Notes: generated by a model not told the origin, from the sequence alone. Positions 18,085 to 26,945 are shown, counted from the stretch's first letter. The stretch: 64,000 bases of DNA from Gp6-AA40 sp036274155 (GCA_036274155.1 DASUGH010000041.1:62001-126000); one strand, 5' to 3'. Program-made: numbers and translations.

Positions 18085-18618
18085 GTGCGGACCTCAATAG
18101 CCGTCGCGCTGCTTGCCGTCTTCTCCGCCCCCGGAGCCTTGTGGGCGTGCGGGGACAAGTTCTTTCAAGTCAGTATGAGTGGCCGGGGGTCGCAGATCTA
18201 CGCGGCACGTTACCCGAGCAACATCATCATCTACGCCGCCGCTGCCTCTGACGCCGGCAAGCAGCTGCGCGACCGCCGTCTGCTCACCTCCTTCAAGCGG
18301 GCCAGACACAACGTCGAACTGGTCGAGACGTCAGACGCACTGGAGAAGGCCCTCCAGTCCGGCCAGGTCGATCTCGTGTTCACCGACTACGACACCGCAC
18401 TCGCCATCCGTCACCACGTCACCACCGCGCCAGGAAGCCCGTCTCTGTTGGGCGCCGAGTCGGCGGACAAGCGGAAGGGCAAGTCGGCACCAGCTCCGCC
18501 ACCTGACGCCGCAATCGGCGTCGTGAAGGCCTCTGACAAGATCATCGGGCTCCTGACGAAGGTCGACGACGAGCTGAAGAGGCGCAAGAAGTCCGGATTG
18601 CAACCGGCGAAGTCCTGA
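18085..18618 (+). CDS. Secreted hypothetical protein
   Basis: A 177-residue protein read from GTG 18085, which has AAGGAG seven bases upstream. The signal sequence VRTSIAVALLAVFSAPGALWA is followed by CGDKFFQVS; the cysteine could be a lipidation site, although the Trp just before the cleavage alanine is unusual. The next ~95 residues (SNIIIYAAAASDAGKQL, VDLVFTDYDTALAI) have an alternating strand-helix pattern like a receiver or Rossmann fold. A Pro/Ala/Lys-rich link leads to a charged C-terminal helix. The family is not recognised. It is followed after 14 bases by a beta-barrel gene and may share its operon. Confidence 0.72.
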   Translation: MRTSIAVALLAVFSAPGALWACGDKFFQVSMSGRGSQIYAARYPSNIIIYAAAASDAGKQLRDRRLLTSFKRARHNVELVETSDALEKALQSGQVDLVFTDYDTALAIRHHVTTAPGSPSLLGAESADKRKGKSAPAPPPDAAIGVVKASDKIIGLLTKVDDELKRRKKSGLQPAKS

Positions 18619-18632
18619 ACGGACCTGGGCAA

Positions 18633-19604
18633 ATGCGTACGGGTCGACGCATCCCTGGCCTGCCGCTCTGGGCATCGATCATCGTGCTGGCCGCAACGTC
18701 TGACGTCTACGCCCAGGCGTGGCTGCCGCCGAAGGGCAACGGCACCGTCTCCGTCCTCTTTTCGAACACTCTCTCCAAAGATCATTTCCTGCCGGACGAA
18801 CGGTACGACTTCGGTCATATCGACGCGAACACGCTGCTGTTGGACGTGACGTACGGACTCACGGACCGCCTGACGGTCAGTTTCGGGCTGCCGTTCGTGG
18901 CCTCGCGGTATCGCGGAAGTCTCCCGCATCGGCCGGTGACGCTCGACGACGGCGCCTGGCATACGACGGCGCAGGACCTGCGCTTTGGCGTGCGCTATAA
19001 CGTGGTGGACGGGCCGCTGATGGTGACCCCGTTCGCCGGCAGCTTCGTGCCGAGCCGGGGGTACGAGTACTACGCACACGCAGCGCCGGGGCGAGGGCTG
19101 AACGAGTTCCTCACGGGCGTGTCGGCTGGCCGGCTGTTCTCCGAGCTCGGCCTGGTCGTCCAGGGCAGCTACGCGTTCGCGGTGTCGGAGCAGGCGCTCG
19201 ACGTGCCGAGACGCTACAGCACGGCGTCCGTGGAGACCGGGTATTTTCTGACCCCGTCGCTCCGCCTGATGGCGACGATGTCGTCGCGAATCGGCCACAC
19301 GGGCATCGACCTCGCGCCCAACAGCGGCGTCGTGCTTCCGCCCGAGGTCTTCCGGCATCACGATCAGATCTCCCGCGAGACGTTCATGAACTTCGGCGGC
19401 AGCGTCGGTTTTTCGCTGACCGATTCGATCGACCTCTTTGGCGGGTATACCGTGACCGCGATGGGACGCAACACGCACGCGACGAACCGCGGACTGTCGC
19501 TGGGAATAGCCTGGGGATTCGGAAGCCCGGGCGCCTCGGCGTCGGCCGTTACCGCCAGACGCGAAGGTGGACTCATCAAGTGCCTCTGCCAGAAGGCGGG
19601 CTGA
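18633..19604 (+). CDS. Predicted outer-membrane beta-barrel protein
   Basis: A 323-residue protein with a signal peptide ending near SDVYAQ and long runs of alternating polar/hydrophobic residues (NTLLLDVTYGLTDRLTVSFGLPFV, LVVQGSYAFAVS, FFLTPSLRLMATMSSRIG-like strands), typical of a 12-14 strand barrel. It resembles the MetA-pathway/transporter-like barrels that accompany secreted proteins in this phylum, but no substrate can be assigned. The last ~20 residues (SAVTARREGGLIKCLCQKAG) are an unusual polar tail with two cysteines, possibly an extension past the original barrel terminus. Confidence 0.7.
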   Translation: MRTGRRIPGLPLWASIIVLAATSDVYAQAWLPPKGNGTVSVLFSNTLSKDHFLPDERYDFGHIDANTLLLDVTYGLTDRLTVSFGLPFVASRYRGSLPHRPVTLDDGAWHTTAQDLRFGVRYNVVDGPLMVTPFAGSFVPSRGYEYYAHAAPGRGLNEFLTGVSAGRLFSELGLVVQGSYAFAVSEQALDVPRRYSTASVETGYFLTPSLRLMATMSSRIGHTGIDLAPNSGVVLPPEVFRHHDQISRETFMNFGGSVGFSLTDSIDLFGGYTVTAMGRNTHATNRGLSLGIAWGFGSPGASASAVTARREGGLIKCLCQKAG

Positions 19605-19615
19605 AGCGCGCGACG

Positions 19616-20302
19616 CTACCGTGGTCTGCCTGTCTGCTTCCGTCGCACCGGGAGCTCCGTCTTCGAATGCGTCTCCGTACCACCTGTCTCGGCGTCGTGC
19701 GACAGCCGGAACGTCATCAGGCAGGATCCCAGACGGACGCGGTTGCCGTCCGCCAGCCGGACCGGCTTCGTGACCGCGACATCCTCCAGAAACGTTCCGT
19801 TCTTGCTCCCGAGATCTTCGAGCCAGGCTTCCTCGGCGAGACGGATGTTCGCATGACGACGCGACACGGTACTCGAGGGCAGCGCCACGACGTCGTCGTC
19901 ACCCCCGCGGCCGAGGACGTTGTCGCCCTCGAAGAGCCGCAGCCGCTCATCGGCGCCAATCAGCCAGCCGCGAACCCGGCGTCCCGACGACGGCTTGCCG
20001 TCGGGAGCAGCAATGAATGCGTAGCCGAACCCGTGCACGGTCCGGATGAACGTCGGGCGGTCGGCCTCGTCTCCGAGCGCGCGGCGAAGCTCGGACACGA
20101 GGCTGTGGAGCGTGACCTCGGCGACGAACGTTCCCGGCCAGAGCCGCGCGTGGATCGTCGCTTTCGACACCGCCTCAGGATGCTGCTCGATGAGCAGCGC
20201 CAGCAGGTCGAAGGCCTTGCGGGTGAGTGGAATCTGGTGCGTACCGCGACGGAGCTGCCGGGAGCCGGTGTCGAAGTGGATGTCGCGAAACGTCAGTTGC
20301 AT
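19616..20302 (-). CDS. Winged-helix DNA-binding and FHA-domain regulator (paralogue B)
   Basis: A 228-residue paralogue of the regulator at 14477 with the same order: winged helix (about residues 3-97, LTRKAFDLLALLIEQHPEAV, LWPGTFVAEVTLHSLVSELR, IRTVHGFGYAF) then FHA (about 115-195, GRGGDDDVVALP, STVSRRHANI, SKNGTFLE). The FHA arginine and serine needed for phosphothreonine binding are present. It is divergent from the thioredoxin-like gene at 20344 with only 41 bases between, so it may control that gene. No kinase is directly linked to this copy; the kinase at 15216 is the nearest. Confidence 0.88.
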   Translation of the reverse strand: MQLTFRDIHFDTGSRQLRRGTHQIPLTRKAFDLLALLIEQHPEAVSKATIHARLWPGTFVAEVTLHSLVSELRRALGDEADRPTFIRTVHGFGYAFIAAPDGKPSSGRRVRGWLIGADERLRLFEGDNVLGRGGDDDVVALPSSTVSRRHANIRLAEEAWLEDLGSKNGTFLEDVAVTKPVRLADGNRVRLGSCLMTFRLSHDAETGGTETHSKTELPVRRKQTGRPR

Positions 20303-20343
20303 GACGTGCCGGGCGCGAGACGGCGCCGAGAAGGGAGCTTAGC

Positions 20344-20862
20344 ATGCCGATAAACGGTTGCGCACGCTGGGTCGGCGCCGCCATCGTGGCGTCCGCACTT
20401 GCTGTGTGCGGAGCTGACACCGGAATCGCGGCCGCCGACGACAAGGCGCTCTCGTTGCAGATGCCGAGCGCCGAAGGACGCTCCCTGCGCCTCTCGGACC
20501 TCAAAGGCAAGGTGGTGCTCGTCAAGTTCTGGGCAAGCTGGTGCCCGCAGTGCCAGGAGGCGTACCCGAAGCTGGCGGAGCTGCAGCGTGAGCTCCGTCC
20601 ACGCGGAGTCGAAATCGTCGCCATCAGTGTCGACGAGCAGCGCAAGAACGCCACGGCATTCCTCGCGACCCACCCAAGCGACCTGCTGGTGACGTTCGAT
20701 CCCAGGGGACGGGTGCTCGAGGCGTTTGGTGCCTCGGCCATCCCGGCCTCCTTCGTCCTCGACCGCTCCGGAACGGTGCGCTACCGGCATTCCGGGTACA
20801 CCGCCGAAAGCCTCGCGGCGTATCGACGCGAGATCGAAACGCTGCTCTCGTTGCAGGACTGA
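20344..20862 (+). CDS. TlpA/ResA-like thioredoxin-fold protein
   Basis: A 172-residue exported thiol-disulfide oxidoreductase. A signal sequence covers residues 10-30; the AhpC-TSA/redoxin fold begins near LQMPSAEGRSLRLSDLKGK, with the redox motif WCPQC (Cys67 and Cys70) and the cis-proline loop AIPASFVLD. In this family the protein reduces periplasmic disulfides, often of apocytochromes for haem attachment, which would suit the many c-type cytochromes nearby. GGGAG lies eight bases before the ATG. Confidence 0.88.
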   Translation: MPINGCARWVGAAIVASALAVCGADTGIAAADDKALSLQMPSAEGRSLRLSDLKGKVVLVKFWASWCPQCQEAYPKLAELQRELRPRGVEIVAISVDEQRKNATAFLATHPSDLLVTFDPRGRVLEAFGASAIPASFVLDRSGTVRYRHSGYTAESLAAYRREIETLLSLQD

Positions 20863-21096
20863 ACCTTCGCCACCCTCTTCCAATTTTTCACTGACCCGCC
20901 TTCAGCCCGGGCCGGCGGAGCACATCCCGGGGCCGCTCTCATACGCTCGCAGCCACTGATCGAGGTGAGAGCGGCGCCAGCGTGATTCGCGTCTAGGCCC
21001 TGAGCGAACCTGAGTTGAGCCCGTCACCGCCGGTTTTGCGCCCAGAGCATTGGCGCGAAACAGGGGGGCTTGGCTCAACACAGGTGAGTCGAAGGG

Positions 21097-21102
21097 TAGA
21101 AT
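21097..21102 (+). promoter_or_regulatory. Candidate -10 element placed for leaderless transcription
   Basis: TAGAAT ends seven bases before the ATG at 21110, so a transcript would begin at or next to the start codon. No ribosome-binding site is visible between them. The -35 region is weak. The rest of 20863-21096 shows nothing clear. Confidence 0.38.
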
Positions 21103-21109
21103 ACGCGCC

Positions 21110-22534
21110 ATGAGATCCCTTGCGCGCGTCGGGATGTGGCTCAAGGTCGTCGGCGGGCTGGTCCTCTTCGTCAGCGCCGCCGTAGTCGGTCAGGAGAAGG
21201 CTGCTGAAACAGCCGCAGGTCCGGCGACGAGCGGCGTCGGGTTGATCCGAAACGATCCGGGCGCGTTCCAGGGATACACGCTGCTGTCTCCACTGCAGTC
21301 GAAATCGACGTTCCTCATCGACATGCAGGGTCGCGTCGTCCGCTCGTGGGACACGGACGCCACGCCGTCGAGCATCGCGTATCTGCTGGAGAACGGGAAC
21401 CTGCTGCGCCCCTCGCAGCTGGCGAACCCGCCGTTCGGCGGCCGTACTGCCGGCGCCGGCGGCAAGGTGCAGGAGATCTCCTGGAACGGAGAGCTGGTGT
21501 GGGACTTCACGTATGCCACCAGCACTGTCGTGCCGCATCACGATCTGACGCGGCTCCCGAACGGAAACGTGCTGATGATCGTGGAAGAGAAGAAGACCGC
21601 CGAGGAGGCGATCGCCGCCGGACGCATTCCGGCAAGTGTCGAGGGTGGAGAGCTGCATGCCGACGCGCTCATCGAGATCAAGCCGACCGGCAAGACGACT
21701 GGTGACGTCGTGTGGGCCTGGCGTCTGTGGGATCACCTGATTCAGGACCACGACAAGACGAAGGCGAACTTCGGCGACGTCGCCGCCCATCCCGAGCGCG
21801 TCGATCTCAACTTCACCGTGAAACCTGGAGGGCGCGGCGGCGCCGACTGGACGCACTTCAACTCGGTGGCGCACAACGCGGAGCTCGATCAGATCGTCGT
21901 CAGCCTGCGGAACTTCAGCGAGATCTGGATCATCGATCACAGCACGAGCACGAAGGAGGCCGCGGGAAGCACGGGCGGTCGCGCCGGCAAGGGCGGCGAC
22001 CTCCTCTACCGGTGGGGCAATCCGCAGGCCTATCGTGCCGGGACCGTCGCCGATCGGCGGCTGTTCGGGCAGCACAATGCGCACTGGATCCCGAAAGGGC
22101 TGCAGGGCGCGGGGCACCTGCTCGTCTACAACAATGGGGACGGACGTCCGCAGGGTGCGTACTCGACCGTCGACGAGATCGTGCCGCCGGTGGATGCGCG
22201 CGGCCGATATACGCTGACGCCGGGTGGAAAATACGGCCCCGAGAGCACCGCGTGGAGCTACTCGGCGCCGAATCCCACCGACTTCTACTCGTTCAACATC
22301 TCAGGAGCGATGCGCCTGCCGAACGGAAACACGCTCATCTGCGCGGGCGCGCCGGGGATCGTCTTCGAGATCACGCCGGACAAGAGAGTCGTGTGGCAGT
22401 ACAACCTGCCGCAGTGGGGCACCGGACGCAACGGCCGCAACGTATTCCGAGCGCTCCGGTTCGCGCCCGATTACCCCGGACTGCGCGGTCGACAACTCAC
22501 TCCCGGGAAGCCGCTCGCCGAACTGGGCGGGTAG
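21110..22534 (+). CDS. Arylsulfotransferase (ASST) family protein
   Basis: A 474-residue protein with a signal anchor/peptide (residues 8-28) and a six-bladed propeller of the arylsulfotransferase family. The text GLIRNDPGAFQGYTLLSPLQSKSTFLIDMQGRVVRSWD is characteristic, as are VPHHDLTRLPNGNVLMIVEEK, HFNSVAHNAELDQIVVS and QHNAHWIPKG, the His-containing strands that line the active centre. The family transfers sulfate between phenolic compounds without PAPS, in the periplasm. Whether this subgroup is a sulfotransferase is not certain. Start: ATG 21110. Confidence 0.85.
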   Translation: MRSLARVGMWLKVVGGLVLFVSAAVVGQEKAAETAAGPATSGVGLIRNDPGAFQGYTLLSPLQSKSTFLIDMQGRVVRSWDTDATPSSIAYLLENGNLLRPSQLANPPFGGRTAGAGGKVQEISWNGELVWDFTYATSTVVPHHDLTRLPNGNVLMIVEEKKTAEEAIAAGRIPASVEGGELHADALIEIKPTGKTTGDVVWAWRLWDHLIQDHDKTKANFGDVAAHPERVDLNFTVKPGGRGGADWTHFNSVAHNAELDQIVVSLRNFSEIWIIDHSTSTKEAAGSTGGRAGKGGDLLYRWGNPQAYRAGTVADRRLFGQHNAHWIPKGLQGAGHLLVYNNGDGRPQGAYSTVDEIVPPVDARGRYTLTPGGKYGPESTAWSYSAPNPTDFYSFNISGAMRLPNGNTLICAGAPGIVFEITPDKRVVWQYNLPQWGTGRNGRNVFRALRFAPDYPGLRGRQLTPGKPLAELGG

Positions 22535-22555
22535 CGGCGATCGCGAGCGAAAAGA

Positions 22556-22619
22556 GTCCGGCTGAAGCCGGACACGACTGTGCGGTTTCGCCGCCCGCAG
22601 AACCGAGCTTTCGCTCGGT
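22556..22619 (+). repeat. Two palindromes after the ASST gene, one of each family
   Basis: GTCCGGC-TGAA-GCCGGAC (22556-22573) lies 21 bases after the ASST stop; ACCGAGC-TTTC-GCTCGGT (22602-22619), preceded by CCGCAGA, follows. Both are perfect 7-bp stems with 4-base loops. They fill the gap before the LOG gene and may form its upstream gene's 3' end. Confidence 0.82.
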
Positions 22620-22652
22620 CAGACAGTTTGAGCAACGAAACCGGAGTCCACC

Positions 22653-23375
22653 ATGTCGACTGACCAGAGTCGGCCGGATGGCCAGCAGCTCGTGAGCCTG
22701 GCCGACGAAGAGGCCGTCAAGGAAATCCTCTCCACCACCATCATGGGCCTGTGGGAGCTGGTCAACAATCTCACCCGGCTGCGGCCGTCACGTCGCGACC
22801 GCTACCGCGTAGCCATTTTCGGCTCCGCCCGCGCGCAGCCCGGCACGTTCGTCTACGACGAGGTCAAGCGCGTGGCGGCTGCGTCTGCCGCGCTCGGATG
22901 CGACATCGTCACCGGCGGCGGACCAGGCCTGATGCAGGCGGCGAACGAAGGAGCGGCCAGCGCCGGTGTCGACGTGAAATCGATGGGCATCCGCGTCGAC
23001 CTGCCGTTCGAGCAGGAGGTCAATCCGTTCGTGGCGCAGGCCTTCGAGCACAAGACGTTTTTCACCCGGCTGCACCATTTCGTGATCGCCAGCGATGCAT
23101 TCGTCGTGGTGCCCGGCGGCATCGGCACCGTCCTCGAGATGCTGATGATCTGGCAGCTCCTCCAGGTGCGTCATGTCAAGGACGTCCCGTTGATCCTCGT
23201 GGGGAAGATGTGGCGCGGCCTCGTCGACTGGGCGCAGGCGAGCATGCTCGACCCGCGTCTCCACCTCGCAAACGCCGACGACCTCCGGATTCCGCAGTGC
23301 CTCGATACCGCGGACGAAGCCATCGCCGTGGTGCGCGCCCTGCACACGAAGTGGCTGACCGAGCAGCGAGCGTAG
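22653..23375 (+). CDS. LOG family protein
   Basis: A 240-residue Rossmann-fold protein of the LOG/TIGR00730 group. Signature segments are IFGSARAQPG (56-64), TGGGPGLMQAANEGA (87-101) and PGGIGTVLE (154-162), the last containing the catalytic region of cytokinin-riboside monophosphate phosphoribohydrolases. Those enzymes remove ribose 5-phosphate from nucleotide monophosphates. Bacterial substrates are often unknown. GGAG lies six bases before the ATG. No signal peptide. Confidence 0.88.
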   Translation: MSTDQSRPDGQQLVSLADEEAVKEILSTTIMGLWELVNNLTRLRPSRRDRYRVAIFGSARAQPGTFVYDEVKRVAAASAALGCDIVTGGGPGLMQAANEGAASAGVDVKSMGIRVDLPFEQEVNPFVAQAFEHKTFFTRLHHFVIASDAFVVVPGGIGTVLEMLMIWQLLQVRHVKDVPLILVGKMWRGLVDWAQASMLDPRLHLANADDLRIPQCLDTADEAIAVVRALHTKWLTEQRA

Positions 23376-23495
23376 CCGGAAACCGAGGCCTTGCGGGATC
23401 TGATCCCGAACGAAGCTCGTCGTTGACACTCGAATCAGCGTGGGCGATGATCGCCGCCGCCGAGTCGTCTGTCTCTTCCGGCCTGCCGAGGGATC

Positions 23496-24662
23496 ATGGC
23501 ACTTCATACCGACGTCTACGGCTACCTCGTTCCTCGTCTGAGAAACCATCCGCACCTGTGGAAGGTCGCGAAAGAGGTCCACTCGCTTCCTGGCCTCGCT
23601 CGCCATTCCGTCGCTCGCGCCGTGCCACAACTGATTGGCCCGCAACCGCGAAAGCTCCACGTTGCGGTCACCGCGTACTGCAACTTGCGGTGCCTCGGCT
23701 GCCGATATGGGCGCGACTTCATGCCGAACTCACAGCTCGAATTACCGATGGTGCGCGAGCTGCTGGACGACGCGAAGGCGGCAGGCGTGGAGACGGCACG
23801 GCTGTACGGGGGCGAGCCGCTTCTCCATCCCGATCTTCCGAAGATGGTCGAGCACAGCGTCTCGCTGGGGTTACGGACCTACGTGACGACCAACGGCATC
23901 TTGTTGAAGGAGAAGATCGACGACTTGTACAGCGCCGGACTGCGCGAGATCAGCATCGGGTTCTACGGCGTCGGCGCCGAATACGACCGCTACGTGCAGC
24001 GTCAGGCGCAGTTCGACAGGCTGGAGCGCGGCGTCTCGTATCTGAGGCACCGTTTCGGCCGGAAGGTGCAAGTCCATCTGAACTGGCTCCTCATGCGCCC
24101 TTCCTGCAACCTCGCGGCGCTCGGCCAGGCATACGATTTCGCGGAGAGATACGCCCTGTCGCTCAGGGTCGACCTGGTGCACTACTCACTGCCCTACTTC
24201 ACCGAAGGTCCAGACCGGATGCTGCAGTTCCGCCCCGAGGATCAACGGCAGATCGAGGCGGTCGTGTCAGAGCTGATTCGTCTCAAACAGGAGCGTCCCG
24301 AGCGTATCTCTGACAGCCTTCGGCATCTGCGCTCGATTCCCGACTGGCTTCTCAAAGGTCCGGACATGCGCGTGCCCTGCGATGCGTACCGGCTTCTCTG
24401 GGTGGGCGCCGACGGGACCACGCAGCTGTGCTATGTGACGTTTCGGCTCGGCAATCTGCACGAGATGCGGCTGCGAGACATGATGTTCACCAGGGCACAC
24501 CGGCAGGCCGCACGCGACGCGTATGCGCTCAACTGTCCGAACTGCCACTGCGACGCGTCGGATCGGATCAACAAGGACTTCTCCAGCCGGCTGAAGTACG
24601 GGACGCGGCAGCAATTCGAAAGCGAGAGCTACCGGTCTCCAATCGCGGTCGAATCGCTCTGA
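23496..24662 (+). CDS. Radical SAM protein with SPASM-like C-terminal cysteines
   Basis: A 388-residue radical SAM enzyme. The cluster motif CX3CX2C is at Cys62, Cys66 and Cys69 in AYCNLRCLGC; GGEPLL follows near residue 105 and VTTNGILL near 130. The C-terminal ~70 residues contain CDAYRLLWVGADGTTQLC and NCPNCHC, matching a SPASM/twitch auxiliary cluster. Such proteins modify peptides or activate glycyl-radical partners; no precursor peptide is evident nearby. The next gene starts six bases after its stop, so the kinase-like protein is the likely functional partner. Confidence 0.87.
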   Translation: MALHTDVYGYLVPRLRNHPHLWKVAKEVHSLPGLARHSVARAVPQLIGPQPRKLHVAVTAYCNLRCLGCRYGRDFMPNSQLELPMVRELLDDAKAAGVETARLYGGEPLLHPDLPKMVEHSVSLGLRTYVTTNGILLKEKIDDLYSAGLREISIGFYGVGAEYDRYVQRQAQFDRLERGVSYLRHRFGRKVQVHLNWLLMRPSCNLAALGQAYDFAERYALSLRVDLVHYSLPYFTEGPDRMLQFRPEDQRQIEAVVSELIRLKQERPERISDSLRHLRSIPDWLLKGPDMRVPCDAYRLLWVGADGTTQLCYVTFRLGNLHEMRLRDMMFTRAHRQAARDAYALNCPNCHCDASDRINKDFSSRLKYGTRQQFESESYRSPIAVESL

Positions 24663-24668
24663 CCGTCG

Positions 24669-25634
24669 ATGCACGACCTCGGTGAGCGCTCCCTGGTTCT
24701 CTGCGCGCGGTTCTACTGGGTGACGACGCGTCTCGTGGCGCGCTACCTCCTCCTGCCGATCGTGTTTCGATCCTGGCGCCGGAAGAAGGCCCGGCTTTCG
24801 TCGCCGGCGAGCCGGCGCACCCCGTTGGCCGAGCTTGGGCTCGACTCAGATCAGCTCAGCGCGGTGACCGCTCGCTTGCAGACGCAATCGCACGTGGTAC
24901 TCGGCGAATTCGACCGCGACAGCCTGCTGCACCCTCACGTCGGACCACTCCCGGGCATACATGACGTGACCGACGAGTTTCAGCCGCGCCGCAACACGCG
25001 TCTGCAGCTCGTGGCAACGGCCGATGGCGTCGGCGTCAGGAAGTACCACCAGAACCGGTGGCGTTTTCTGTGTGAACTTCGCGCCCTGCAGGCGCTGGAA
25101 GCGACCGATAGCCGCATCCCGTCCGTTCTCGACGCCGACTTCGAGCATCTGGCCATCACATCGACGTTCATTCCTGGCACGGTGCTCACCGAGAGGCTTG
25201 CGGCCCACTCACCCGGAGTACGCGATCGCGACGTGCGGACGCTCGACGTTTATGAGGGGATCGGCGGACGCAGGCGTTGGCGGGCGCGAATCAAGGAAGG
25301 GAATCGCGTTCTTCATCGAGCGGTCCCACGCGATTTCGGTCGGCAGGTGCTCCACGAGCTGCAGCGGATTCACGCCGCGCGCGTGATCTGGGGCGACGTC
25401 AAGTTTGGCAACATCATCGTGGATCGTCCCGCGCAAAGACCGTGGTTGCTCGATTTCGACTACGCTGGCCATCTTCCGCGTCTCTGGGAACCGTTGTTCC
25501 GAGCCTTGTGCCGCAGAGAGCTCGCGTATTTCGAGCTTCACTTCGGCAAGGACGCGCGCTGCGCCAACGGCGCATCCGATGGCGGCGGCGCGCAGCCGCT
25601 CGACGGCCTGCTCCGCCCAGGCAACGCACCCTGA
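24669..25634 (+). CDS. Atypical protein-kinase-like fold protein (RIO/Kdo-kinase-like)
   Basis: A 321-residue protein. Around residues 115-275 it has the atypical kinase pattern: VGVRKYHQNRW with a candidate ATP-binding lysine, RIHAARVIWGDVKFGNIIVD as the catalytic loop (GD-K--N), and WLLDFDYAGH as the metal-binding DFD. This is the arrangement of lipopolysaccharide kinases, RIO kinases and related antibiotic kinases. The N-terminal hydrophobic patch (VARYLLLPIVF) may bind the membrane. It sits six bases after the radical SAM gene. The last ~30 residues overlap the methyltransferase gene on the other strand and are low-complexity. Confidence 0.62.
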   Translation: MHDLGERSLVLCARFYWVTTRLVARYLLLPIVFRSWRRKKARLSSPASRRTPLAELGLDSDQLSAVTARLQTQSHVVLGEFDRDSLLHPHVGPLPGIHDVTDEFQPRRNTRLQLVATADGVGVRKYHQNRWRFLCELRALQALEATDSRIPSVLDADFEHLAITSTFIPGTVLTERLAAHSPGVRDRDVRTLDVYEGIGGRRRWRARIKEGNRVLHRAVPRDFGRQVLHELQRIHAARVIWGDVKFGNIIVDRPAQRPWLLDFDYAGHLPRLWEPLFRALCRRELAYFELHFGKDARCANGASDGGGAQPLDGLLRPGNAP

Positions 25635-26794
25635 CGCGCGCCACGTGCAGGGTGTCCGGCCAGCACCGGGCGTGCGAAGCCAGCCAGCGCGTGAACAACC
25701 GTCCCGGGGTATCCGTTTTCCAGCATGAGGTGCCTGAGATCGCGTGTCCTGGCGGGAAGGTTGCCGCGAATGCCGTCGTTCGCCTGCAGGATGAGGGCGG
25801 CGCCCATTCCGGCAGCCTTGCGGACCACCGCCGCCATGTCCTGCCCGGGCAGATAGTAGAGTGAGCAGAACGCCGTCACGACGTCGAAGACGCCGAGATC
25901 CTGCTGCAGAAACACGCGCATGTCGCTGGTGAGGACCGTGAAGTCGTATGGATGCATGTCGCGCCAGGAGAGAATCTCTCCGTGAAGGCGGGCCGCATCG
26001 GCGATCTCTGGCGAGACTTCCACGCCGAGAACCCGACTCGCGCCAGCGCGAAGCATCATCAGCGAGAGCGCACCGTTGTTGCAGCCCAGATCGAGCACGC
26101 GCTTGCCCGCCACGAGCGGCGACACCACCGGCAGGTTGCAGTATTCCCAGCGGCCGGTTCCACTGTCGGTCGATGCAACCTGTCCGACGACGAGGCCGTG
26201 GCCGAAATCGATCGGTGCGTAGTCGCGATACGCGTGGGGAAGCCGCGCTGTGATCGTCCTGAGTGCCGTACGCGCACGTTCCTCCGTCATCAGCTCGGCG
26301 TTGAAGCGGCGGTTGAACGCCACGCGGTCTGCGTCGCGTCCGGCGAAGTACGACGCGCTCCCCTGCCTGAATACACGCGCATCCGGGAGATGTGCGAACC
26401 GCAGGTCTCCGTCGACCTGAAGGACATCATCGAAGCCCGCGGCCAGACCGGTGACGCCGGCGCGATGCGCTCGATCCAACAGCGGCAGAACGTCCGCTCC
26501 AGCGACGACGGCACGGACCGCACGCGTTCCGCGCGCCGCCAGTACGCCGATGGCCTCCAATTCCCCCGGCGACGGCCGCCGACTCGACACGCGGGCCGCG
26601 CCTGCAAAGAGTCGCCGGGCCGGACGCGCGGCGCGCGGTCCCCACGCAAACCGATAGAGCGTCCACGGAGCAGCGACGCCCGTCACAAGGTAGCGGAAAT
26701 AGCTCACGCCGCGGCGCCGTACGACTGTGACAAGGCCCTTTGCCACCCGTCGAATCTCTTGCATCGCAGATACCGTCGGTGCCTGAGACCGCAA
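25538..26794 (-). CDS. SAM-dependent methyltransferase with N-terminal extension
   Basis: A 418-residue protein. The methyltransferase domain (about 205-370) has VLDLGCNNGALSLMMLRAGA with a following VLGVEVSPEIADAA, DVVTAFCSLYYLPG and a C-terminal strand, closest to the tRNA-mo5U/DUF1698-like class I group. The first ~200 residues form a separate domain with VLPLLDRAHRAGVTGLAAG and VLQVDGDLRFAHLPDA. The last ~40 residues (PGRSRPSSGCAPPPSDAPL) are low-complexity and overlap the kinase-like gene by 97 bases tail to tail. Substrate unknown; membership with the radical SAM/kinase pair is suggested only by position. Confidence 0.75.
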   Translation of the reverse strand: MRSQAPTVSAMQEIRRVAKGLVTVVRRRGVSYFRYLVTGVAAPWTLYRFAWGPRAARPARRLFAGAARVSSRRPSPGELEAIGVLAARGTRAVRAVVAGADVLPLLDRAHRAGVTGLAAGFDDVLQVDGDLRFAHLPDARVFRQGSASYFAGRDADRVAFNRRFNAELMTEERARTALRTITARLPHAYRDYAPIDFGHGLVVGQVASTDSGTGRWEYCNLPVVSPLVAGKRVLDLGCNNGALSLMMLRAGASRVLGVEVSPEIADAARLHGEILSWRDMHPYDFTVLTSDMRVFLQQDLGVFDVVTAFCSLYYLPGQDMAAVVRKAAGMGAALILQANDGIRGNLPARTRDLRHLMLENGYPGTVVHALAGFARPVLAGHPARGARQGALPGRSRPSSGCAPPPSDAPLAQRASLPK

Positions 26795-26945
26795 TCCTCA
26801 CACGGTTGGGCCTGGCCGGTATAGCGACCGTCCAGGGACGACCGGCGAAGGAGAGGGACATCCGCGCCGATAAAGACACAGGGGCGTGACGGGGTAGGAT
26901 TGCTCGTCCTGGCACCAATTTTCACGCCCGAAGAGACCCGCTGAC

